64,000 bases of DNA from Novosphingobium sp. MW5 (GCA_025938935.1 JAPCWB010000001.1:186001-250000); one strand, 5' to 3'. Shown: positions 17,034-26,879, counted from the stretch's first letter. Made by a program: numbers and translations. Notes: a model not told the origin generated them from the letters alone.

Positions 17034-20000
17034 ATGTTCAAGGTTAACTACAACGACCTCGTTCATATTCTCAGGCAGATCAAGATTGCCGAGCACCATA
17101 CCCTCACAGGACAACTCGTCGATCTGGCCGGCACACCGCTGAATAATCTTACCCCTTACGGTCTTCGTACGGTCAGTGGTCAGTACAACAACCTGGCCAA
17201 CGACACGGCAGGATCCGCCGACCAGATTATGCCGCGTCAGACTTCGCCCAGCTGGAACTCGGCGGAAACCAATCCCTTCACTGATACAGCAACTAGCTAC
17301 CTGCAATTGGCTGGCTCGGTGTTCGATAGCCAGCCGCGCATCATTTCGAATCTCATATCAGACCAATCGATGACTAATCCGGTGGCGGTCATGGCGGCCC
17401 TGGCGAACGTCGGAATCAATTCCGGCCCTCTTTATGATAAGATTCTCTCCGCCACCGAAAATGCACATACCGCGATTAACGCCGCGATCGCAGCTGGAAA
17501 GGGACTGGTTGAGGCGAATGCGGGACTGAACGCAGCTGAAGTGGCGGCAACGGTTGCCGAAACCGCCTTTATTGCCGCTGGTAACCCAACCTCGGGAACC
17601 GCCTTTGACATTCGTGAAGGCGCGCAGGCCGATCTGCTCGAAGCAATTGCGGCGAGGGCCGAGGCTGAGCAATTGGTTGCAACGACTACTGCTGAACGTA
17701 TCGAAGCCGTCGCTTTAGCGACCTCCCAACTCGAACTTGCCGGGGTGGAAGTTCAAAACGGCGATCTTGTTATCCCAAATGTCATGGCCGACCTTGGAGC
17801 CACAGCTCCGTTTAACGGGTTTATGACGTTGTTTGGTCAGTTCTTCGATCACGGGTTGGACCTCATCGGGAAAGGGGGCAGCGGTACTGTTTTCGTGCCG
17901 CTACAGCCGGACGACCCCCTCTACGTGCCAGGCAGCCAGTCGAATTTCATGATCATGTCGCGCGCCACTAATCAGCCCGGGGCTGACGGCGTCCTAGGCA
18001 CGGCGGACGATGTACGCGATACGGTGAATGCCACGACCCCATGGATCGATCTCAACCAGGTCTATACATCGCACGAAGCCCATCAGGTATTTCTTCGCGA
18101 ATACTCGTTGGTCGATGGCAAGCCGCAGGCCACAGGGCGCCTTTTGGCGGGTGCGCATGGAGGCGCACCGACATGGGCAGACGTGAAAGCTCAGGCGCTT
18201 AACATACTTGGCATCGGGCTTGATGACATGGACGTTCATCGCGTTCCACTCGTTGCCACAGATTTGTACGGCAACTTCATTCCAGGATCTCAGGGCTTTC
18301 CCCAAATCGTGGTGAGCACCGCCAGCGGAAACCAGCTGATCGAAGGTAGTCCTTCGAGCCCTGCGCTTGCCAGCACAGCGATCGGATCGGGCCATGCCTT
18401 CCTAAACGATATTGCACATGCGGCCGCTCCACATGCCGGTCAGATGGCAGACACGGATGCTGAGACGGGCAATGCCCAAGCCAGTGCAGCTACTTACGAT
18501 AATGAACTTCTTGATCGGCATTTCATCGTTGGCGACGGACGAGGGAACGAGAACATCGGCCTTACGACCGTGCACACGATGTTCCATGCAGAGCACAACA
18601 ACCGTATCGAGCAGATCAAGGCGGAAATTATCGCAAGCGGTGAGCTTGGATTCATAAACCAGTGGCTGGACGCCCCGGTGACTGAAATTCCTTCAAGTCC
18701 GGCGATGTTGGACTGGAACGGCGAGCGCCTGTTTCAAGCCGCGCGCTTTTCAACAGAGCAGGTGTATCAGCACCTTATTTTCGAGGATTTCGCGCGAACG
18801 ATTGCTCCGAACGTTGATCCATTCGTGTTTTCGAACACAGTGGACATCGATCCCGCGATTTCTGCGGAGTTCGCCCATGTTGTGTACCGTTTCGGTCATT
18901 CCATGCTGAATGAAACGATCGACCGCCTTGACATTAACGGTCAGCCCCTTGCCGAGGAGCAGATCGGCCTGATTGAAGCCTTCCTGAACCCCTTGGAATT
19001 CGAAGCGAGCGGTGTCGACGCGGAAGCTGCGGCAGGTGCCGTGATTCGCGGCATGTCACGTCAGACCGGAAACGAGATCGACGAATTCCTAACCGGCGCG
19101 CTGCGCAATAACCTGGTTGGTCTGCCGCTCGACCTTGGCACTCTCAACATTGCCCGTGGCCGCGATGCCGGGGTCGCCTCTCTAAATTCGGCCCGCGCTG
19201 ACTTCTTTGCCCAGACGGGCGACTCCGCGTTGCAGCCTTACCAAAGCTGGTTCGATTTCGCGTTGAACCTCAAGACACCGGCATCGGTCATCAATTTTGT
19301 CGCGGCCTATGGCCAGCATCCTTCAATTCTCGAAGCTTCCACCGTCGAGGCGAAGCGTGCGGCATCGATGAACCTGATCTTCGGCGGTGCGGGAGCACCC
19401 GCTGATCGTGTCGAATTTCTGAACGGGACTGGTGCGTGGGCTTCGGAAGAAACCGGCCTCAACATGGTCGATTTCTGGATCGGCGGATTGGCTGAAAAGA
19501 AGATGCCATTTGGTGGCCTTTTGGGTTCCACGTTCACTTTCGTATTCGAAGTTCAGATGGAAAAGCTGCAGGACGGCGACCGCTTCTACTATCTAAGCCG
19601 TTCGCAGGGTCTGAACTTGCTGAACCAGCTTGAGGGCGATTCTTTCGCGGATCTAGCCATGCGCACGACCGATCTCGGCGATCCGAACTCCGCACACGTC
19701 GGCAACTCGCTGATGCATACGCCCACATATGTTCTGGAGCTTGACCAGGCTAGGCAGAACACGGGTTTTGGGACGGGCGGACACGGTGATCCGACTGGTT
19801 CCAATCCCGTCCTTGAAGCCATGAGTCCGCTGGTCATCCGAAAGGATACGGATGCTGACGGCGTGAACGATTATCTTCGATATACCGGTGAAGACCATGT
19901 CGTTCTCGGTGGAACCAGCGGCAATGACACGCTGATCTCTGGAGGTGGCGACGACGCGCTTTGGGGGGACGCAGGCGACGATTATCTTGAAGGTGGCCTC

Positions 20001-23000
20001 GGTGTCGATCACATCACTGGCGGCACTGGCGACGACATTATCATAGATCGAGGTGCTCAGGCCGGTGTCGGTGATGTCGTCGACGGTCAGGAAGGTAACG
20101 ATGCCCTCTTCCTCGGCGAAGGCAATGACATCGTTCATGGTGGCGAAGGCCAAGATTATATTTCTGGCACGCGTGACGCGAAGCGTATTTTTGGCGGTGA
20201 AGGCAGCGACTTTGTATTCACGGGAGACGGTGCCAGCTTCGTTACGGCTAGTGAAGGTGACGACTGGGTCGAAGGTGGCGACGGTTTCGATACACTTGCC
20301 GGCGAAAATTCAGAACTGTTCTTTAACAGCCCCATCATCGGCCACGACGTTCTTAATGGTCGCGGCAATGATACCGACTATGATGGCGAGTCGGGTGACG
20401 ATATCATGTTCGACGGGTTCGGTATCCAGCGCATGAACGGCATGGCCGGGTTCGATTGGGGCATCCAGAAATACGCCGTTGGTGACACGATCACGGACAT
20501 GGGAGCGGCTCCCGATGTCACGATCAACCAGCAACAGTTTATTCTTCGCGATCGCTATGATTTGGTTGAAGGCGCATCCGGGTGGGTCAACAATGACTAC
20601 ATCCTGGGCAGAGACGTAACGCTGGGCCAGCGCATCCTTGGCGGTGCCGCGATTCCGGCATCCGACTCGACATTCCTCTCGATAAGCAATGCACTGACTC
20701 AAGAAGGCGTCAACCGGATTCAAGGCTTTGATTTTCTTGTCAACCACCTTGCCCGTCAGACGATTAGCTATTCAGACGGCAAGCAATACGACGTAGTTGT
20801 ATTCGATAATATCGACATTGTCCGCGACATTAACGGCGTTGCGGTCGACTACCGCGAAGGCCCGCATGAAGTAATCCTCGGCGGCGGCGGAAGCGACTCA
20901 ATCATAGGCAAGGCCGGCAACGACGTAATTGACGGGGACCGCTGGCTTAACGTCCGTATCGGTATCAATGATGCAAATGGCACCCCTATCGCAACCGCAG
21001 ATCACATGCGTGCCCAAGTCACCGACCTCCAAGGCAACGTTCTGTATGGCGGAGAGACGCTAGACCAGCTCGTCCTTTCACGGACTCTGAACCCAGGTCA
21101 GTTGGAAATCATCCGCGAAATTCTGGATGGCGGGAAGGCAGGCGATATCGATACCGCCATATACCGGGATACCCGAGAAAGCTATAGCTTCGCACTCAAC
21201 AGCGATGGCAGCGTGACAGTAACGCACAATGGCGTTCTTACCGCAGCACAGACCCTCGACCCGAGGGCCATCCGCCTTAGCGAAGGCACTGACCGGCTAA
21301 TTAACATCGAGAAATTGCAATTCTCAGACGGAGCCGGCGGAACGGAGACCTTTGACTTGCTCGATGTCGTTCCCATTGCGGCTACGGGTGCCCCGGTTAT
21401 TGTCGGCACCATGTGTGAAGGTTCAGCCCTCACCGTCGATATGTCGGGAGTCGTCGACCCTAACGGCATCGTGAACCCTACCTTCCAGTGGCAATCCTCT
21501 GCTGACAGCGGACTGACTTGGGTCGATATCGTCGATGCAGTCACCGACAGCTTCATTCCCACCCAAGACCAGGTCGGCCACGAACTGCGTGTCCAAGCTT
21601 TCTGGCCCGATCGGACCGGAACCTTTGAAATGCTCACTTCGGCGTCCAGCGAGTTGGTTGCAGACCTTCCGGAGGCGGCGAGCGGCGCGCCAATCATCAA
21701 CGATACGACGCCAAGTATCAATCAGGTCCTGACCCTCGATACCACAGCCATCAGCGATCCTAACGGTGTTGGTCCGATGACTCACCAATGGCAGTCTTCC
21801 AGCGACGGCGGCAACACTTGGACTGATATCGAAGGAGCCACCGGGACCAGCTACATCGCACCTGCAACCCTGTTAGGCTCCCAGCTGCGGGTCATGACAA
21901 GCTTCACTGATGTCACCACCCAAACGCTGGAAGTGCTTTATTCAGCGCCAACCAGTGCCGTTGCCGTTATGCAGGAACCCGCGACTGGTGCGCCAGCAAT
22001 TGACGACCTTTCGCCGACTGAGGCGCATGTCCTTACTGCAAGCGCTCTTGGCATCGATGATATTAATGGTGTCGGGACGATCTCGTACCAATGGCAGATT
22101 TCGCGCAATAACGGCGCGACTTGGACTGATATCCCAAGCGCGACGACAGACACTTTCACACCTGCGCAAGCACAGGTTGGTGGAATTTTGCGGGTCGTGG
22201 CAAACTTCAATGATGACCTTGGCCATCCTGAGACGCTCCAATCACTCGCGACAGCTGTCGTGGGCGATAGCTACACAGGCGCCCCATCGCTAAATCCGGC
22301 TCCAAACTGGATCGGCACAGCTGGCGATGATATTGCTTATGGTGCAGATGCAACTGCGGCCAATGGCGGCAGCGACACCTTGAACGGCCTCGCCGGGAAT
22401 GATGTAATAAGTGGTCGAGGAGGTAACGACCAGATCATTGGTGGTGCAGGCAACGATACGATTGATGGTGGCGCAGGAACCAACGACGTCGCAATTTTCG
22501 CCGGTCCGGTTACCAATTTCACCATTGACGAAGCAGCCCTGGGAACTTTGACCGTTGCTGATGTGACCGGTGCGGAGGGGATAGATTCCATAACCAATAC
22601 CGAGAACCTTCGATTTGCTGGAAATTCATATGCCGTCACCTTCGGCACGGCCGCGGCAAACACGCTGGTAGGCACCGCAGGGCGCGATATTATCTTCGCG
22701 CGCAGCGGTAACGACACTATCAGAAGCAGTGCGGGCAATGATCTTGTCAATGCTGGTGCAGGCAACGACTTCATCAGTCAAAACAGTGTAACCGGCGGAA
22801 TTGATTTCGTCGACGGAGGTGCCGGGATCGACACCTATACGATCCTGAATGATACCAAGACGGCGGAAACCTTCGTCATTTATACGCGAGCGGCCGCGCT
22901 TGCGGCGATCCCGGCCCTTGTCTTGCATCCCACGACCGAAATCGTCATCACCCGCAACGGCGCCCTAATGGCGGAATTGGACAACATCGAAGAAATACAG

Positions 23001-25586
23001 GTCAGCACCCTGGCGGTTACAACTCCTGGCGGAGCCGGGGGCGGGTCGGTTGCAGGCGATACCATTCGCGTTGTCGGGGACTTCAACCAAACCAGCCTGA
23101 ATTTCAACACGATCACCATCGATGGCACTTTGGCGAACGATGTAATCGACATCTCCGCGCTGCAATCTGCCCATCGCATTGTCTTTACTTCGAATGGCGG
23201 TCAGGACACTGTGATCGGCAATCTGCGTCCGCAGGATATTTTGAATTTGGATAGTACCAACGGTGCAACTGCCACCGAGATTGCAGCGGCCGTCAGCCCC
23301 ACCTCAGTCGACCAGACGTTCAGCGCAGGGAGCGCGAATGATCTCCTTTTTGGCGCCATGGGTGATGACACGATCACTGGTGGATCAGGCACTGACGTCA
23401 TTCATGGCGACATGGGTGACGACCGCTTGATCGGCGGGTCCGATGAGGACGTACTATTCGGCGGTCAGGGTGACGATCAGCTATTTGGCGGTTCCGGAGG
23501 TGACTATTTGAGCGGTGGAGCCGGCGATGATACTCTGACCGGAGGAACTGGCGCCGATCTTTTCGTCTTCGATAATGGCGACACCGCGACCGATTTCATG
23601 ATCGGAGAAGACCTGATCGACCTTTCCGATATTGGTGTGACTGAATCCTATTTCGCTGAAAGCATAATGATCTCAGGCGTGCCTGGCGGGAGCAGGGTCA
23701 GCTACGGCAACCAGTCATTTTACGTGATGGGGGTGGCTCCTGAGGAACTCAGTGCGGCAGATTTTCATCTCGCAAGCGATGCGACGGCTGCCGCCTCCCA
23801 AGGATCGTCAGTTCCATTAGCCGAAGTCCTTCCGCCGCCGGTTGTCGACACTCCGCCTGCACCCGCCGACGCAGCGCCGACGACGGTCGCCGAGGTTGCC
23901 CCGGTGCCTGTTGTCGACACTCCCGTCGCACCGGCAGTGGCAATCCCGGCACCGGTCACCGAAGTCGTTCCGCCGCCGGTTGTCGACACTCCGCCTGCAC
24001 CCGCCGACGCAGCGCCGACGACGGTCGCCGAGGTTGCCCCGGTGCCTGTTGTCGACACTCCCGTCGCACCGGCAGTGGCAATCCCGGCACCGGTCACCGA
24101 AGTCGTTCCGCCGCCGGTTGTCGACACTCCGCCTGCACCCGCCGACGCAGCGCCGACGACGGTCGCCGAGGTTGCCCCGGTGCCTGTTGTCGACACTCCC
24201 GTCGCACCGGCAGTGGCAATCCCGGCACCGGTCACCGAAGTCGTTCCGCCGCCGGTTGTCGACACTCCGCCTGCACCCGCCGACGCAGCGCCGACGACGG
24301 TCGCCGAGGTTGCCCCGGTGCCTGTTGTCGACACTCCCGTCGTACCGGCAGAAGCAATCCCGGCACCGGTCACCGAAGTCGTTCCGCCGCCGGTTGTCGA
24401 CACTCCGACCGCACCCGCCGACGCAGCGCCGACGACGGTCGCCGAGGTTGCCCCGGTGCCTGTTGTCGACACTCCCGTCGCACCGGCAGTGGCAATCCCG
24501 GCACCGGTCACCGAAGTCGTTCCGCCGCCGGTTGTCGACACTCCGCCTGCACCCGCCGACGCAGCGCCGACGACGGTCGCCGAGGTTGCCCCGGTGCCTG
24601 TTGTCGACACTCCCGTCGCACCGGCAGAGGCAATCCCGCCTCTAGTTGACGATACTCCTGCAATTCCCGGCCCTGCAGACGATCACGGCCAGACAAACGA
24701 GGCAAATGATGTCTCGGGCGGTCAAGGCTCGGACGATGTCCATGTCGAGGACCGGGCCAGCGTACGGCTTTTCGGCACGAGAGGAACTGACGACTTGGTT
24801 GGTCGCGCGGGTGATGATGATCTGCAAGGCGGCAAGGGCAATGATCGGCTTTCGGGGGATGATGGCAACGACACTCTCGATGGAGGCAAAGGAAATGATG
24901 ACCTGGCTGGCGGCGCTGGTGACGATCGACTGCACGGCGGCAAGGGAAATGATCGGCTTTCGGGAGATGATGGCAAGGACACTCTCGACGGAGGCAAAGG
25001 AAACGATCTGCTCGAGGGTGGCGCTGGTGCCGACCAACTACATGGCGGCAAGGGAAATGATCGGGTCCTAGGTGGCACAGGAGAGGATTATCTCGACGGC
25101 GGCAAGGGCGATGATCTCCTGTTCGGCGATGAAGGCGACGATCAGCTATTCGGCGGCAAGGGACACGACGTTCTCGACGGCGGCGATGGCGTAGACTGCC
25201 TGCAGGGTGGCAAAGGAGACGACACTTTCGTCTTCGGACATGGCGATGTCATTCTCGATTTCGATCATAAGCATGACATGATCGATATGCGCAGCCTCGG
25301 TGTGACTTATGATAACTTCAAGGATCTGGTGTCGTTCGAGGACTCGTCATCGGGCACGACGGTCCATGTCGGGGAAATGGCAATGACCGTTCTTGGCGAC
25401 GACGATCTGTCGATCGACGACTTCATGCTGGATGGCGGCGTTTCAAGCCCGGGAGCTCTTCGCTTTATGGATAGCGTAAGCAACCAAGTGAACATTGACT
25501 ATCTGGTAGATTACAGCTCGAGGGAGTTGAGATTTGAGGACGCAATACGAGCGCAGTTTGGACAGCAGGCAAGCGTCCACATGTGA
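17034..25586 (+). CDS. Giant animal-type haem peroxidase with RTX Ca-binding repeats
   Basis: A 2850-aa exoprotein with SD GGAG 7 bases before the ATG. Residues about 240-900 form an An_peroxidase (peroxinectin/cyclooxygenase-like) domain: distal FGQFFDHGLDL (His about 273), substrate-side TTVHTMFHAEHNNRIEQI, proximal RFGHSMLNET (His about 622) and NIARGRDAG. RTX nonapeptides follow at about 955-1135, then three Ig-like repeats (about 1445-1745, each with FQWQSS-type motifs) and more RTX blocks (about 1760-1820, 2100-2175). A Pro/Val repeat array lies at about 2262-2535 and a dense terminal RTX block at about 2580-2732 (GGKGNDRLSGDDG). There is no N-terminal signal peptide, as expected for type I secretion by the divergent exporter. 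Role in halide/peroxide chemistry or matrix crosslinking is inferred. Confidence 0.93.
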   Translation: MFKVNYNDLVHILRQIKIAEHHTLTGQLVDLAGTPLNNLTPYGLRTVSGQYNNLANDTAGSADQIMPRQTSPSWNSAETNPFTDTATSYLQLAGSVFDSQPRIISNLISDQSMTNPVAVMAALANVGINSGPLYDKILSATENAHTAINAAIAAGKGLVEANAGLNAAEVAATVAETAFIAAGNPTSGTAFDIREGAQADLLEAIAARAEAEQLVATTTAERIEAVALATSQLELAGVEVQNGDLVIPNVMADLGATAPFNGFMTLFGQFFDHGLDLIGKGGSGTVFVPLQPDDPLYVPGSQSNFMIMSRATNQPGADGVLGTADDVRDTVNATTPWIDLNQVYTSHEAHQVFLREYSLVDGKPQATGRLLAGAHGGAPTWADVKAQALNILGIGLDDMDVHRVPLVATDLYGNFIPGSQGFPQIVVSTASGNQLIEGSPSSPALASTAIGSGHAFLNDIAHAAAPHAGQMADTDAETGNAQASAATYDNELLDRHFIVGDGRGNENIGLTTVHTMFHAEHNNRIEQIKAEIIASGELGFINQWLDAPVTEIPSSPAMLDWNGERLFQAARFSTEQVYQHLIFEDFARTIAPNVDPFVFSNTVDIDPAISAEFAHVVYRFGHSMLNETIDRLDINGQPLAEEQIGLIEAFLNPLEFEASGVDAEAAAGAVIRGMSRQTGNEIDEFLTGALRNNLVGLPLDLGTLNIARGRDAGVASLNSARADFFAQTGDSALQPYQSWFDFALNLKTPASVINFVAAYGQHPSILEASTVEAKRAASMNLIFGGAGAPADRVEFLNGTGAWASEETGLNMVDFWIGGLAEKKMPFGGLLGSTFTFVFEVQMEKLQDGDRFYYLSRSQGLNLLNQLEGDSFADLAMRTTDLGDPNSAHVGNSLMHTPTYVLELDQARQNTGFGTGGHGDPTGSNPVLEAMSPLVIRKDTDADGVNDYLRYTGEDHVVLGGTSGNDTLISGGGDDALWGDAGDDYLEGGLGVDHITGGTGDDIIIDRGAQAGVGDVVDGQEGNDALFLGEGNDIVHGGEGQDYISGTRDAKRIFGGEGSDFVFTGDGASFVTASEGDDWVEGGDGFDTLAGENSELFFNSPIIGHDVLNGRGNDTDYDGESGDDIMFDGFGIQRMNGMAGFDWGIQKYAVGDTITDMGAAPDVTINQQQFILRDRYDLVEGASGWVNNDYILGRDVTLGQRILGGAAIPASDSTFLSISNALTQEGVNRIQGFDFLVNHLARQTISYSDGKQYDVVVFDNIDIVRDINGVAVDYREGPHEVILGGGGSDSIIGKAGNDVIDGDRWLNVRIGINDANGTPIATADHMRAQVTDLQGNVLYGGETLDQLVLSRTLNPGQLEIIREILDGGKAGDIDTAIYRDTRESYSFALNSDGSVTVTHNGVLTAAQTLDPRAIRLSEGTDRLINIEKLQFSDGAGGTETFDLLDVVPIAATGAPVIVGTMCEGSALTVDMSGVVDPNGIVNPTFQWQSSADSGLTWVDIVDAVTDSFIPTQDQVGHELRVQAFWPDRTGTFEMLTSASSELVADLPEAASGAPIINDTTPSINQVLTLDTTAISDPNGVGPMTHQWQSSSDGGNTWTDIEGATGTSYIAPATLLGSQLRVMTSFTDVTTQTLEVLYSAPTSAVAVMQEPATGAPAIDDLSPTEAHVLTASALGIDDINGVGTISYQWQISRNNGATWTDIPSATTDTFTPAQAQVGGILRVVANFNDDLGHPETLQSLATAVVGDSYTGAPSLNPAPNWIGTAGDDIAYGADATAANGGSDTLNGLAGNDVISGRGGNDQIIGGAGNDTIDGGAGTNDVAIFAGPVTNFTIDEAALGTLTVADVTGAEGIDSITNTENLRFAGNSYAVTFGTAAANTLVGTAGRDIIFARSGNDTIRSSAGNDLVNAGAGNDFISQNSVTGGIDFVDGGAGIDTYTILNDTKTAETFVIYTRAAALAAIPALVLHPTTEIVITRNGALMAELDNIEEIQVSTLAVTTPGGAGGGSVAGDTIRVVGDFNQTSLNFNTITIDGTLANDVIDISALQSAHRIVFTSNGGQDTVIGNLRPQDILNLDSTNGATATEIAAAVSPTSVDQTFSAGSANDLLFGAMGDDTITGGSGTDVIHGDMGDDRLIGGSDEDVLFGGQGDDQLFGGSGGDYLSGGAGDDTLTGGTGADLFVFDNGDTATDFMIGEDLIDLSDIGVTESYFAESIMISGVPGGSRVSYGNQSFYVMGVAPEELSAADFHLASDATAAASQGSSVPLAEVLPPPVVDTPPAPADAAPTTVAEVAPVPVVDTPVAPAVAIPAPVTEVVPPPVVDTPPAPADAAPTTVAEVAPVPVVDTPVAPAVAIPAPVTEVVPPPVVDTPPAPADAAPTTVAEVAPVPVVDTPVAPAVAIPAPVTEVVPPPVVDTPPAPADAAPTTVAEVAPVPVVDTPVVPAEAIPAPVTEVVPPPVVDTPTAPADAAPTTVAEVAPVPVVDTPVAPAVAIPAPVTEVVPPPVVDTPPAPADAAPTTVAEVAPVPVVDTPVAPAEAIPPLVDDTPAIPGPADDHGQTNEANDVSGGQGSDDVHVEDRASVRLFGTRGTDDLVGRAGDDDLQGGKGNDRLSGDDGNDTLDGGKGNDDLAGGAGDDRLHGGKGNDRLSGDDGKDTLDGGKGNDLLEGGAGADQLHGGKGNDRVLGGTGEDYLDGGKGDDLLFGDEGDDQLFGGKGHDVLDGGDGVDCLQGGKGDDTFVFGHGDVILDFDHKHDMIDMRSLGVTYDNFKDLVSFEDSSSGTTVHVGEMAMTVLGDDDLSIDDFMLDGGVSSPGALRFMDSVSNQVNIDYLVDYSSRELRFEDAIRAQFGQQASVHM
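23821..24640 (+). repeat. Six tandem 138-bp Pro/Val-rich repeats inside the peroxidase gene
   Basis: The motif GTTGTCGACACTCC recurs exactly 138 bases apart at 23841, 23979, 24117, 24255, 24393 and 24531 (a related second copy occurs inside each unit). Each unit encodes 46 residues of the type PPPVVDTPPAPADAAPTTVA followed by EVAPVPVVDTPVAPAVAIPA. Copies are nearly identical in DNA; the fourth and fifth differ at a few bases. Since 138 is a multiple of three, copy-number change keeps the frame. Confidence 0.95.
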
Positions 25587-25651
25587 GCTCAATCATTATT
25601 CGCTGGCACTGAACGAGGCTGGCACACGATCTCCAGCATGGAGAAGAAGGG

Positions 25652-25680
25652 GGCCGGGGCAGTTTTCTGCTCCGGCCTTT
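25652..25680 (+). terminator. Rho-independent terminator after the RTX peroxidase
   Basis: GGCCGGGGCA pairs with TGCTCCGGCC (one G-T pair) around GTTTTC, followed by TTT. It is 65 bases after the peroxidase stop and just beyond the end of the opposing pilin gene, so it may act in both directions. Confidence 0.75.
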
Positions 25681-25694
25681 CTGCAAACAAGGAC

Positions 25695-25865
25695 CTATTG
25701 TGATGCAGTGACCTGGGTCTTGATCTTGTTGAAGACGTAGTTGATCGATTCTCCAGTCGATCCCAGCGTCGTTATGCCCGCAATGGATATGAAGGCACAA
25801 ATGAGGCCGTATTCGATCGCAGTGGCTCCCTTCGGGCATCTCAGAATATTTTGTAGAATGGTCAT
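25695..25865 (-). CDS. Flp/Fap-type type IVb pilin
   Basis: A 56-aa protein, below usual ORF cut-offs. It starts MTILQNILRCPKGATAIEYG and continues LICAFISIAGITTLGS. This is the Flp pilin pattern: a short basic leader, prepilin-peptidase cleavage after Gly, Glu-Tyr at +5/+6, and a hydrophobic helix with a short C-terminal tail. GAGG lies about 10 bases before the ATG. No tad/cpa secretion genes (cpaA-F, tadB/C) are in the window, so the pilin is orphan here. It is downstream of, and on the same strand as, the PilZ gene. Confidence 0.85.
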   Translation of the reverse strand: MTILQNILRCPKGATAIEYGLICAFISIAGITTLGSTGESINYVFNKIKTQVTASQ

Positions 25866-25947
25866 AGGTTTTAATCCTCATTAATTGAACCTGACACTTG
25901 TCAGCTTCAGAAGCGTGGGCTGCGGGTAAGGCTTGCCTGCAAATGGA

Positions 25948-26343
25948 TCAGGAAGGGTCGTGGGAAACGGGTCGTATGCTTGGGCCAAGGCATCCGATGA
26001 GATCTAAGTCCCGATCGAACGAAAGACCGATCCTGCGCTCTCGTCGCCATGCCACGCGGGCGGAATGATTGCCCAGGCTGCTAATTCTGACGCGTATGTG
26101 ATCACCAGGTTCAAGCGACGTCTGGCCAATAACAGCCATGCCGCTGAAAGACAGGTTGCTGGTTGAGACCTTGAAGACCTCGCCGGCACTATCGATGATT
26201 TCAACCATCATCAGGCGTTTGAATCGATTCTGTCGGGCAGGAAGCTGCGCGCGAAGCGCGAGACTGTTCGGCAGGCAGCCGATCATTTCTCCATCCCTGC
26301 CTTCCTGCAGGTCTGAGCAATTCGGACAGTCAATTTCAGGCAT
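25948..26343 (-). CDS. PilZ domain protein
   Basis: A 131-aa protein with a PilZ-like core: ARQNRFKRLMMVEII (basic N-terminal part), STSNLSFSGMAVIGQ (the N.S..G motif), a PGDHIRVRI strand and ARVAWRRERRIGLSFD. PilZ domains bind cyclic di-GMP through RxxxR and (D/N)xSxxG. Here NLSFSG is present and the RxxxR-like part is RQNRFKR. A Cys pair (CPNCSD) precedes the domain. It is followed 82 bases later by the Flp pilin gene on the same strand, suggesting a surface or motility link. Confidence 0.82.
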   Translation of the reverse strand: MPEIDCPNCSDLQEGRDGEMIGCLPNSLALRAQLPARQNRFKRLMMVEIIDSAGEVFKVSTSNLSFSGMAVIGQTSLEPGDHIRVRISSLGNHSARVAWRRERRIGLSFDRDLDLIGCLGPSIRPVSHDPS

Positions 26344-26585
26344 TGGTCCCCCGTCTGCAAGTGAGAAACCTTTCGGCCGGCGAGGGTTGACCGTTAGTTA
26401 AATGTTCTATTTTTGTACCAGCCTTATTGGGGTCAAGCTGATCGTTAAAATGTGCATAATGGGCGTCTGTTGGTCATTATGACTACAGGTCGGAAGCCCC
26501 CTCTCCGCTCGACCCTAGAGTAAGGTACGATCCGAGTTGAGCCTGTCGTTCAATTAGCGTCGGGCAAGCCAATTTTTGCATCCCG

Positions 26586-26759
26586 TCACAGCGCTGAACG
26601 CGTGTCCGCAATCCATCCAATCCGAAAATCCTTGCAGAGCTTGGCTCCGCAGTGCCTGCATCGCGACACGAACATTACGCCGTCATGACGAGTGTGCGCC
26701 CGAGCACGCTTGTGTCGCCCTCTACTACAGAACAGGAGTCTTTTGACGGCCTTAAGCAT
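26586..26759 (-). CDS. Small basic CxxC protein
   Basis: A 57-aa protein, rich in Arg/Lys/His (SRGRHKRARAHTRHDG), with a single zinc-knuckle-like pair SRCRHCGAKLC and a terminal aromatic WIADT. The start at 26759 has a strong SD, GGAGG with a 6-base spacer; the longer reading from 26807 lacks one. I recognise no named family; similar short basic CxxC proteins are common hypotheticals. It is alone, transcribed away from the exopolysaccharide cluster. Confidence 0.55.
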   Translation of the reverse strand: MLKAVKRLLFCSRGRHKRARAHTRHDGVMFVSRCRHCGAKLCKDFRIGWIADTRSAL

Positions 26760-26879
26760 GAGTGGCCTCCATTCCAGATCTGCGCAAGCAATGGAAATTT
26801 GCCGCACTCTTGGCGCATAATGCCAATTCGCTGTGTTACGAAAGTGGAATAATGCACACGAGTCAAAAAAGTGATGATT

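Noticed and set aside
20310..20747. Minus-strand ORF of 145 codons inside the peroxidase gene
   Set aside because: Lies wholly within the RTX peroxidase reading frame, with no family features.
23821..24640. Possible CRISPR-like array because of regular repeat spacing
   Set aside because: The units are directly adjacent, coding and 138 bases long with no unique spacers.
23765..24645. Two long out-of-frame ORFs (minus 282 codons, plus 268 codons) in the repeat array
   Set aside because: The 138-bp unit is a multiple of three, so any frame open in one unit stays open in all. The peptides are low-complexity shadows of the Pro/Val repeat.
25465..25881. 138-codon minus ORF covering the end of the RTX gene and the Flp pilin
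   Set aside because: Wrong frame. The 56-codon Flp pilin in another frame has a clear family match and a ribosome binding site.
26455..26481. CATAATG/CATTATG inverted repeat upstream of the PilZ gene
   Set aside because: Short AT-rich half sites with a 13-base gap; could be chance, and no partner site was found.
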